NCBI GenBank assembly: GCA_023053545.1
Contig: JAKZAN010000007.1
Location: forward strand, 7,254,001-7,318,000
Direction of reading: 5' to 3'
Source of the DNA: Lepidurus packardi
Lineage: Eukaryota; Arthropoda; Branchiopoda; Notostraca; Triopsidae
Length of the DNA: 64,000 bases
A model generated the notes under the pieces. The model was given only the letters and a program-made list of their open reading frames with translations, did no database searches and was not told where the DNA came from. Made by a program: the position numbers and the translations under genes. Shown in pieces: positions 48,501 through 60,500 of the stretch (positions within the stretch are counted from its first letter, which is position 1; each line of letters opens with the position of its first letter).

Positions 48501-51500
48501 CCAGATAAGGAAATCAGAGACCAAGTGGCATTGCAGAAAGGAACTCGACCGAGACAGAAATCCGATTTCTTTCAGACTTTCGCCTGGCTTGCCCCAGGAG
48601 CGTGAGAAGGAGCGAAAGTGCTTCGCTTCTACTTATACAAGTTTAGGCTCGAACATCCATTTCCTATAAATGTTGATGGGGTACGTGGAAATCAGAGCAG
48701 CTGCTCTCCGTATCGCACACGGCGACGTGGCAGAATTCGGAATTTTCCCTTACTGTTGCGAAGAAATACTAAATGAACTATGTGGTTTATCGCTCAGAGT
48801 GGGAATTTTTTAAGGAGGACGGGGAAAAGATACACGTTCAGCTACACGAAGGTCTTGTGTCACTAATTCCTGCCAGCCAGGAATCTAATTAACTTCTCTC
48901 TTGCCCGAACTCCTCTAAAGAACGGCCAAGAGAAACCCCAGGCACTTTGAAGAGCAAATTGCAGAAGGCTCGAAAGTTGCGTGAAGCAAGACATAAAGGA
49001 GTGGTCTATGTCATCATACGAAAGAAAGGGGAAAAGGGGTTATACAGTACTTGAGAACCCAAAAAAAGGAAAAGAAATATACTGCATAAAAGTCGTATAG
49101 TATATTCAACCGTGTAAGTGTAATCCCATGAGCTCTGGCAGCACTGTTATTGATTACTGTAATGCACCGGACTCATTAATATAATTCTGTAAGGAGCGTA
49201 GTCTCGACCTAACGGTGCCTGAGGGCCTCCCCCTGAAAATATTGCTACCAATGCCAAACCTCTGTGGAATTGGTTAGGGGTACAAGCTATTATTGCATCT
49301 TAATTTGAAAGGGTGAAAAAAAGCATTTAGAATAGCCTGTGTTCGGCACCATTGCTGTATACAGTTAACACTTGCTCGTATTTCTTCGAAGGAAGAACGG
49401 GGGTGCTCAACTTCAATTCCACCCGAGGTCAACCGCACACGACATACAGTGTGGGGCCGTTGTCAGGACAACATACAACAACATCCCAACTTTGCTGTGA
49501 AAGGGCTCCCAAGCTTGTCCCTTTTCCTTTTCTTTTTTAAATTTTTTTTTACCCCCACTACCTTCGGCAACTTAGCGAGGAAGAAATATTTTTCATTTTT
49601 CTTTCCTATTTTTTGGTTTGGTCTTGGCTAGAGCGTATACTCGAAAAAAAGCTTTACCGTAAAACAAGAAAGAAGATAGAACGAAATGGTATGTGACAGG
49701 AACAGTTACCAGGCGTCGGTATAGTCACAAGCCAAGATGCCGCTAGCTGGTACTGTAACTTTCTGACTGCAATTGACGACATAACGGTATTTTGTAAATG
49801 GACGGGTTTTGCAAGCGTTCTTGGAACTGAATTAGATTACGCGTGAGACAGCAACAGACTAGTAATCTCTAGGGGTGAAGCGAGCTAAGAAAAGAATGAC
49901 CAAGGAGTGGAAGCTTTAATGTAATGAAATTAACGCTTTCATAACCTGCCACAAAGGCAAGCCAGCATACTATAATACCGACGTCAGTAGTTTATGAATG
50001 AGCGGAATGGCCAAGACAGAAGGAAAATAAGACGTCATGCACTGAAAACCTAATTTCTCTTTCCCATTCCAACTTTTTCCATCAAGATATGAGAATGTAA
50101 GCAGACTTGAAAGAGAATTTATACGACAGAATGACTTTGGTTCTTGCATCGTAATTTTAAAAAAATGGATTCAACAATGAATTTCAAACAATGAATTCAT
50201 ACCAACAATGAATTCAAATACGCAGTTGCCCCAGCCATATCTCGGTCGATGTATACGTCACGTGTGTCGTGTACAGTCTATTAGCGTAAAGTGTACGGAT
50301 AAAAGCAGGGGTGGTAACCCAATAGCGAACGAAACCCGAACGAAGGTCCTGCATGTTAGATTGGCACAGAGCACAAGTGTGTGAATGCTTCCTCTTTGCT
50401 CAGGTGTCGCTTTGCTTATGACGAATAACAACGAAACTGCGGTGCGCCAGTTGGAGGTTTCATTCTTTTATTAAAAAGAAGAAAAGACAGAGAGAAAGAT
50501 GCAAATAGAAGGAACTATGGCTCACGCTAAACGCTTAGTAACACGGCAAAAAGAAGTCGCGGTAGAATCCAGTCGATCGTTTCTTCTAATAGTCAAGTTG
50601 TCAGTCGCAAATGGATATATATACAGATATATACGTACCTCGCGGCAAGCAGACAACTCCGCGTTTTTGTTCACGCACCTCAATCATTATTTCTCGGCGC
50701 TGAAAGTGAACCAAGGAGCGCTTGCACACGACCAAAATCGACAACAATACAAGGTTTCCGCCACATTTCCGTGACAGCTTCCTTTCTCTGGCCGGCGGGC
50801 TGTCTTTTAAGTCACGTAAAACTTTTAGGAGTATTTTTTTTATTGTGTATTTCCAACAAACCAAACTTAGCCGCGCTGTTAGAATTAGGCTTTCCCGTTC
50901 CCATTGACCAGTAACGCTGGCGATACTCTGCATTGCTAAAATAATGCTTCTCAAAGTAATACTCTTTGTTCAGTCTTGGACAGTTTTATAGTTTCCAGCT
51001 GTCCTGGCCATTCTACAAAAAGCTTTTCGTTGGAATTAGAAACTTCAAAGTTGTGGTACTTTCTTATGTAAGGCAATCCAAATATTGACAAATTCCAATG
51101 AACAGTTTAGTGTGCACTATTTATATTTCCTTTATTTGAATCCTTACAAAAAATTAGGCATTAGAATTTAATTTTTTTTATTACAATAAAGTACCGTAGA
51201 GATGTTACAACTGGAACGCAAGAAGTGCTGAAAAGTTTAATCATATTTTAGTCTATTTTTTAAGTATTTTTCTTTCTGCAGGATTTGTGATTTAATTTCG
51301 TTCATGCAAGACTTGACATTGAGATTGCGCATGTTAAACTTCCAGGTTTGCGGTAATTAAACACAAGGCAACGAACAATGAGCACTTGACGTCAGTTGTC
51401 GTTCTTCTTATTTGCGAATCCATTTAGCATAGTCAATGGGATAAGTTCTCTAACCAACTTATTGAGTTGTGGCTGATGGCGGATGGAAAAAGAACTTGTA

Positions 51501-54500
51501 ATGTGGTTATATTGGCTGAATAACGTTGCATAATGGAGTGGCAAAAATCAAGTAAGCAACTACAACAAAAAGTTGGTGGTACCGTGCTTGGAATACGATT
51601 CCCTTGGCTAAATCCCGGCATGCCGGAGCCGATATGCAAACTAAGGTACAGCAAAAACCCTGGGAGTAAATGCAGCGAGCCTGTTAAAAAAGTCATTGCC
51701 GCCCCTTACGAGTTAGCGAATGTTGAAAATCGTTCGCTTGCAAAGAGTCTGCCCCGCTGGCATGGATGCGTGGGAAGCAATAGACTTTTACGCTTTGGTA
51801 AGTTTTAAGTGCTGGGAAAACGTCTCTCCTAGATGGAGAGACGTTTTAACTGGGAGAGACACCAAATTAAGTCCTGGGGAAGTTCCGTCCTGATCCGTTG
51901 ACAATGGGCTTTTCGAGAGTTGTCTCTTAGTAATATTCCCAAGACGTTAAAATCTTCAAAGCAACGTCATTTATTAGAAAACTTGCAACAATACACAAAA
52001 GCTTTATATACGTCAACCGGTTTTATAGAGCCTGGATTTTTCGCCCCAAACCTATTCTTATGCTTCCAGAAAGCTTTCATTTTGAACAACCTTTCGGGGC
52101 ATTTCTTCCCTTCCTCCCGAGATACAACTTTTCTAAAATTCGGTCTTCATTCTGTCCCGGAAGATCATTAAGATCAATAAGATTACAAGCAGAACATGGC
52201 AACCCTACCACACCAGCATCCGTTGATGATGATGATGATGATGATAGGTGCCTCCAAACTTTGATTAACTTGTGAAGGAAAAGTTTTGACCCTTCGCTCT
52301 TCGGATCGACGGCAAAGAAAAAGACCCAAACAGAGCTTATACAATCCATAGTAATTTGGGGCTGGGCAGCTGGCGACGACACCCAGTACAAACAAATGCT
52401 ACGCTCCCGTTTGCTTCAACACACCAAACAGAGCAGACAGTATTGTATACGGTGGCTCTGTCCCCGAAACAGCAGCATTTAAAACCTGTGTGTGGAAACG
52501 GAAATACCATGGTAGCTGGCATCAAGACGCTTTCTTATATAATGCTTGCAAGACAACAGTATAGGATACAGCGTTGTGCAACTCGTAACACAATTCCATT
52601 AACTAACAAGGGCAATAGAATGGTCAACAAAGACAGGGCCAATACCCCCCCTCCCAAAAAAAGAAAGAAAAAAGAAAAGAAATGTGATGGCATCCTAAAA
52701 ACAAACCGAAGCAGCCAGGATCACATGCACGGAAAACCAGCTTTTCCAGTTATTATGCTCGGCATACTCATGGCACTTTTGGGGGGACTCTCTTCTGATA
52801 TTTAACAATTTGGATGGAAGCCCATGAAAATCTTTAGAAGACGGCGTTGTGGTGGCGCAAAGAAAGACAAATTACATTGTTCAGGCGTTTTAGTCGCTTT
52901 TAACAAATTAAGCCCGTACCCCCCAGGTACGGGTCGTGTTTAAACAAAAAATATACTCATGTACCGTAGCATACACTGGAGCTTTACACGGCGTTCTATA
53001 CGTTAGGAAGCTAGGGCTGTCGGTAGAACATCGTTGATCTTGATTATTGAAAAACGAACAGACGTCTCGGATCCCGAAAGAAACCTAGGGCATAGAGTAT
53101 ATACACTATGGGGCCCAGCCCTTCTGGTATCCGGACACTAATTGGGCTGGGCAAGGGGGAAAGAGGCCCGAGTAAAAAAATGCATATCCTGAAGCTAAAA
53201 TGGGTTTGGTATCCATATTCACCTAAATGTCGGCCTACAAATTTGCCTACGGGTAACTCTCTTGGGTTGAGTCGCCAAAAAAGGTTAGATACTGACTTAG
53301 GTAGTCCATTACTGAGTCAAGGGTATGTGTTAGTGAAGTGGGAATGAATACTAAGCTAAGATCATTCCATCTTGATCCATAAGGGCACGTACCCCCTCTA
53401 GCTATGTGTCTGTGGCTTATCAAAGAAATCGTAAATGATCCGGGTAACTGTACCGGGAAAATCTGGGGGAGAGGGCAGGAGGATGAATTCTATTTATCAA
53501 GGGTAAGTGTCTTATTGTGCTACAAGGTGAAGTAGCGAGGTCTTTATTTCTTCAACAGAACTAAAGTTGTCTGTAGAGAATAAGTTGCATGACAATCAGT
53601 ACATCAAAGATACACAAAAAGCGTTCTGTTATTCGTGCTGTTGATCAAACTTGAGATAGACTGGCAACCGAAGGAAAATAAGAAAAAAGATGTACCTCAT
53701 TCTCCCGACGAGACCTTTGAAAAGCTCCAAAAACGACTTTAACACGCAACTTTGGGGAAACATATACTCAAAGGCGATGACGTATAAAGTATAGCCGAAC
53801 TATAATCATCCCTCACGACGAATTCTAGAGCTTTTTAACGTCTTCCCACTTGAATTTAATGCTTTTATTTCCTTTCCCCCCTATCGTTCTTTTTTTTTTT
53901 CTTTTAGGCTAAGCTATATACATATCGCTCGCAGAAAATTTATGGGAAAATGCAAAAATGTTTGTGTGATTTTTTTTCTATCTTGCAGACATTCGTGGTC
54001 GTCTCGAAACGTTTCCGGAAAAATTATATTCATCGTTTTTCCGCCTCCAAAGCCTTTTTCCTCTTTTCTCCTTGGAACCCCATCCGTCGTTTGGCCGTCT
54101 TCCTTTGCACGCACCAATATTTCGATTACATTGCAATGGCCACCATTCTCCTCAATTGCATCTTCCTCGCCATGACCGAACCCGTTGAACAAGCCGAGTA
54201 AAAAACACAACAAAAAATTTGTCTATTCTATCTCAAGAAAAAGAAAATCGTTTATTCCACTTTGTTCCATTAAATAACCATATTTTGTAAAATTCGAGCC
54301 TTTTGGAATGATTGAAACCTTGGACTATTTCTTGTCAAGGTACGCTTTCTTGGGAATTTACACGACAGAGCTTGTGGTCAAAGCTATCGCCAAAGGCATG
54401 GTGTTAGATCGATTGACGTATCTCCGCAGTCCATGGAATTGGCTCGACTTTGTTGTCATTCTATCAGGCTACGCTACCATGACTGCGGACATCGGCAATC

Positions 54501-57500
54501 TTTCTGGCCTGCGAACCTTCCGCGTCCTCCGAGCTCTCAAAACCGTATCCATTATGCCAGGTAATACGAGACTCCACCCCCGGAAAAAAAGAAAAAAAAT
54601 CGCCCCAACCTGCAACTCCCAATTGGCTCTTGAATGTGTGCAGTCTCACGTTTACTTTTCGGTGAAATTAGCCGTAATAAAGAAGTCCTCTTTCCTTTTT
54701 TCCCCCATTCCAAAAGGTTTGCGAACCATCATCAACGCCTTGCTCAAGTCCATGCGGCAGTTGCTGGAAGTGATGACCCTCATTCTCTTCTGTTTGAGTG
54801 TGTTGGCCTTATTTGCTCTCCAAGTCTTCATGGGCGAATTGCGAAACAAATGTGTAGAGACATGGAACCCTCTCGACCCTCGCCGACTTAGTTGGACTAC
54901 GTAAGTTGAAATTCTCTCCCTTTCCCTCCCCCTCCCCGACGTTTTACAAGTTGTGCAAGTAAATTCATTCGCTTCAGATGGGTGAATAACGAAGATCGAT
55001 GGATGAGGGACGAAACGGGAAATTTTCGCATTTGTGGGAACCTCACCGGAGCTAGGTAGGTCACATAAATAACACAAAAAAAAAACGCTTACGCTATCCG
55101 TCTCTGTCCATCATAACCTAATGCTTGTCTGGTTGGTGGTTCCGGTGTGGTATGTGTGTAGAAAATGCCTCGAGGGTTATTCCTGTTTGCCAGGTTTGGG
55201 CGACAACCCCAATTTTGGCTACACCAATTTCGATACGTTTCCTTGGTCCATGTTGACAACATTTCAACTCATCACGCTCGACTTTTGGGAGAATGTTTAT
55301 AACATGGTTAGCTTTTCTTTTTCCTCTTTTTTTTTGTGAAAGAAAAGAAAAATAAGACTTCTCCGAGATCTTAACCTTGAATGATATTGAAGGTTATCGC
55401 AGCATGTGGTCCGTTGACCATCTTCTTCTTCACCATTGTTGTATTTTTTGGCGCTTTTTATCTCATCAACCTGATGTTGGCTGTGGTGGCCATGAGCTAC
55501 GAGGAAGAAGCCGGGTCAACCATGATGGTAAGTGTTTTCGGAGGACGTGCCAAGTTCCTCGAATGTCTTCCCCTTTTTTGTCTTAGGATGACGAAAACGT
55601 ATTGCTCGAAACAGACAAAAACTTGACGGACTACCGGGAAGAGTCGACTTTCAGCTTCGATCCGTGCAAGTTGCAGCTCACGTTACTAGCTAAGGGCGAT
55701 ACGGGTAAGAAGGCAGCCGAAGACCAACCTATTAGCGTCCATCAAGGTCTGGAAGGTGACAAAGCTAACAATGTGAGTTCGACAAGCGCAGGGAAACTGC
55801 CACCCAAAGATTGGTTGTGGATGGCAGATTCGTTACGAAAAACGGAAGTAATGCAAGACTCTGGACTCATCACTAAGGCAGATACAGACCCCGAATCTTA
55901 TAAAACACATACGGGTGGATTATTGGAAGTCCTTCCGCTTCCTGTCTCACGCCAACCGTCCCAGGACGAGCGTTTTGATAAGGACGGTGACGACAGTGGA
56001 GTCCAGACGACGGATGCCGTTTCAGATAACTCGCGCTATTACCCGGATTCGGTGGCGCTCAAACGTAAAGTCTTTACGAGTCGCAATGTTTCTTATAACC
56101 ACTCCAGTTTTACGGAGAGCTATTGTAGCGACCACCAACCTGAACTGCCCCCCTCGGACGACCCCAAAGGGAAGGTGACTCAACTTCCATCCGGGAATAA
56201 CACCGGACGCGAGGCTCGGACGGGCGTGGCTCCCTGCCGGTTAAGTTGCGAAGCGCGACGGTTATCGTACAAACGCGCCTGTGACCCCGAGAAACGCATT
56301 TCGCTCGCTTATGACTCGATGATTTCGGAAGATTCGGAGCTGAGCAATGAGACCAAATTCAACTCGAAAACCCTGCTAACGCGTCCTTTACCTGCGCCCC
56401 TGACCTGCAAGTACCAGCCTGCCAACCAAATCGAAACTTCCTTCCTCAATCGATCCATGAGCACGGAAGGGCTGCACAGCAGCAATGGGCACCAAAAGTC
56501 AGCCATGAATCCGGCTTTCTTTGTCAGCTGTCACTCCAACGAGCCCCATCCTCACGACAACTTTAATCCCATTGATTCCAAAGCGCCGGATACTTCTCGA
56601 CCCATGTCATGGAAGTCCTCCCGTGGCCAGTCCAAGCCCAAACGGCTGCAGACCGCTCGCAGTTTTTCCTACCCGGACGTTACCACCACCGCCTACACCT
56701 CATGGGAGAGCGCGGATGAGGCAAGCTGTTTGATGACTACGGGCAAGAAGATGGCGAGCATCTTGCCTACTACGCGTAGCTACTGGCCAGGCAAGTCGGT
56801 TTCCCCCTCCCAACCTTTGGCTTGTCTAGACACTGAGGTGGTTGCCGGGCCCAAATCCAGTAATTTGCTACTTGCTTGTCGAGGGATTTCGATCCAAACG
56901 TCGGTTGATGAAAACGAGCCACCACCACAGTACAAGTCTAGTAAAGAGGTCCAAGCAAGTGAAAGATCGATGGAAGAAGGCGAGGTAGAGCTTTACGTAA
57001 GTAAAACGAGTGCGGGCCTCGTGAGCCGCAGCCCAATGAGTTCTAGGCGTGAACGCACTTGGAATTGTATCGTACGCTGCCGGCATCATTTGGGCAAAAT
57101 TGTCCGGAGTCCCTGGATGGATTTAATGATCACCATCTCGATCCTGATGAATACGGCCTTCTTGGCAGCTGAGCACCACGGGATGAGTCCTGATGTCAAA
57201 CACGTCCTGGACGTGGGCAACAAGGTTAGTTCCCTTTCCAACCCCATCCTTTTGCTCCTTGGTGGTCGAGTTTTCGTGTACCAATGTACACTTTTCTGTT
57301 TCTGTCGTCAATCCATGTATCCTAAAGCGCCTGGTTATCTAATTGACGCTTTTGTGATCTCTTTTCACCTTCTTTTTTTCATCCCTGGTGAAAGGTCTTT
57401 ACGTCAGTGTTCACGTTAGAATGCTTGCTCAAAATTGCCGCACTGGGCAAAGAATACTTCACGAACGGCTGGAACGTCTTTGATCTTGTCATCGTCTTAG

Positions 57501-60500
57501 CTTCGTTGGTCGATCTGGGATTGGAGATGGTCAACGGCTTGTCGGTGCTTAGGGGAATGCGCCTGGTAAATTTACAAAAAACAAACCTACGTTAATTGGC
57601 CTTTTCTTGTTGCTGCACGCGACGCAATTCGCAATCGATTTGGCGTCCTGTTGTTTTTTAATCTCCTTTAACATTTCTATTTCTTTTAGATGAGGGTGCT
57701 GAGACTCGCTCAATCCTGGACGACGATGCGAGTCTTGCTCAGCATTATTCTTTCGTCGTTGGGAGCGCTGGCGAATTTGACATTCGTGCTGGCTATAGTT
57801 GTTTACATTTTTGCAGTGATTGGAATGCAACTCTTTGGCAAGAATTACACCCCCGAAAAGTTTGCCCCAGACCCTGTCCCAAGGTAAAAACGAAAAAACG
57901 AAACAAAGAGCGTCACTTTTATTCGGCAGGGCTTTCCATTCAAACGATTTAATTGCTTTCTTGTAGATGGAACTTCACGGATTTCTTCCACTCCTTTATG
58001 ATGATCTTCCGTATTTTATGTGGTGAATGGGTAGAGCCATTATGGGATTGCATGCGTGCTGAAGCTCACGAGGTATACTGTTCCTTAATCCTTTCTACCT
58101 AAAACTTGTTTCGTCTGTTGCGAAGGTCCTATTTTTCCTTTCTTCTCTCTCTCTGTCTCTCTCTCCATCTGTCTCACAGAGCCCCGAAACTTGCTTTGCC
58201 ATATTTCTTCCAGCACTAGTCATGGGTAACTTCTTGGTGCTCAACCTGTTCTTAGCCCTGCTGCTCAACAGCTTTAGCTGTGAGGAATTGAAATCGCGGC
58301 GTCAGGTAACCGTCACGCGCTTTTCACATTCATTTAAGGACACTTGGCGTGTTCTTGGGTTGTTATCTTGGGGCTATTTTTTGATGTTCTCGCTGCACAC
58401 GCAGGAATTGGTCGACGACTCTAAAATTGCTGAAGGACTGAAAAAACTCCGGCGTATAGCTCAACGGAAACGGTCCACATTTAGCGGCAGCACGGACCCA
58501 CAGAACAGCATTGGTGCTGTCACCAAATCCAAAAGTGCGCCTTGTCATCTCGGAAGGCGAATCCATCGCGACTCTCACGTCCCTTTAATTCGGCACCGGA
58601 GTCTGACCGCGATCCCATGTCCTCCTCGCCGCATCCAGTACCGCTACCAGTCCAAAGATGAATCTTCCAGGACCTCCCTGGCCCACCATGCTTTGAGTCG
58701 CTCTTGTACTGCCTTAGACTTGGCGACTAGTCGAGCCGCAGCGAAAGCCAGTCGTCAGCCTATCCTTATGGTGAGCAATTACGACTGCTCCACCATTAGC
58801 AATGGCGATTTTACCCCGTCCGATCGTCAACCTTCCTCGCGGCATCGTAGTATGGGCAGGTTACCCTCCACGACAAATCTCCCCTACGACTTTACAACGC
58901 TGAATGCTAATAATGCCCTGCCACCATTCCAAGATCGTCGCGCCAGCTACGACTCGCAACTCATCCAAGTGTATGAAGAACTTACTGCTAATACCATGTT
59001 TTCTCTCGCTAACCCGCCGCCATGGAATGCCATTTCAACGACACTTGAGAGTCCTTCCATTGTAGGCAACTCTATGCCTAGTACTATCACTAATCCAAAG
59101 TCAATAGCCGAGGCCTCTCCAGGCAAGAACCCTGCGCTCTCGGCTCTCGACTCGCTGCAACCTGCAAACGCAGGTCTTGGTAAACCCTCGAGTAGCATGA
59201 GTTACCTCATGTCGAGTGTATCCGGTCCCGGATTAAGCGCTCCTGTTAACACGCTGGTCCCAGCCCAGAAACTGAACATTACCTCTTGCAGCTGCTTCGA
59301 TTTCACGGAAGACAAAAGCAGATATTTTAAAGCGGGACCATTAAGACACCTTAAGCCGGAAACTGGCGGCTGGGACGCGTTAATCCCCGCCGTCTTGGCC
59401 GCTCGTTCGAATCACATGAACCTGCATCGCCGAAGTTCCGAGCCTGCTCCTCCTCCGCGCGAACCTCCCGATTGTTTCCCAGTGCAATGCACGCAAAGGT
59501 AGCCTTAAAACTCCCCTACTCAAAGTCGTAGCCGATTTATTACTTTTTGCTTTTCCCTGGAAGGTTTTGCTGCTGTTGCCACTGCTTGGAGAATACGTCC
59601 TGCATGCAGTCCTGGATACGCTTTAGGAAGTTCCTCCTTATGATAGTGGAACACTCGGCGTTCGAATGGACGGTCCTTTTTCTCATTTTTGGGTCCAGCA
59701 TTACGCTTTGCTTCGAGGATATCTACTTGGACGAGAACGTACAGCTCAAGGTTATCCTCAAGTGGACCAACTTGGCTTTTTCAGTGCTCTTCGCTGTCGA
59801 AATGCTGGCCAAGTGGTTGGCTCTTGGTCTCCGGCAATCTTTTTCTTCCGTTTGGACGACGCTGGACTTTGTTATTGTCATGGTGAGTTCATGAAATTTA
59901 ATAGGAAGAAAACACATTCTGATTTATGTCGTCGCTGACTTTCAGAAGCTATAAAAATAAAGGAGATTGTCTTGACCGCCTCATTTTTTGGTCTGTTTTC
60001 ATAGGTCTCGATTGTGAGCGTGGCCGTGGAAGAAGATACCAATCTGTCGGCTCTGCGCTCATTACGTACGTTACGGGCTTTACGTCCTCTGCGAGCCATT
60101 TCAAGATGGCAGGGCATGAAAATCGTTGTCAATGCTCTCATGTTTGCCATACCGGCCATTTTTAACGTCCTGCTGGTCTGCTTGGTTTTCTGGCTCGTTT
60201 TTTCCATATTGGGCGTCCAGCTGTTTGGTGGAAAGTTCTATAAATGCGTCGACGAGGAGGGTGAACGGTTTTTGACTAGCGTACGTAAACTTGGGGATTT
60301 CTGGGGGATTTAAAGCTAAAGAGTTACCTTTTTTTCTTCTTAAACTTTTACTTAAACCCGCAGGAAGTTGAGAATAAACTGGAGTGCCTTTCGAAGAACT
60401 ACTCGTGGGAAAACTCCAAAATTACTTTCGACCATGTCGGTCACGCGTACTTAGCGTTGTTTCAAGTGGTAATTAGTAACTTTTTGGAGCATGGAGCTGA

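Larger units (their letters stand above)
45526..53988 (+). other. Intron 1 of the channel gene, 8.5 kb
   Basis: A donor at 45526 and an acceptor at 53988 (ctatcttgcag) bracket 8,463 bp, by far the longest intron in the gene; the other 22 range from under 60 to about 170 bp. No exon-like open frame with family resemblance lies inside. It carries a 16-G run, a GAT repeat and short hairpins. First introns of this size often hold regulatory elements or alternative first exons (inference). Confidence 0.75.
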
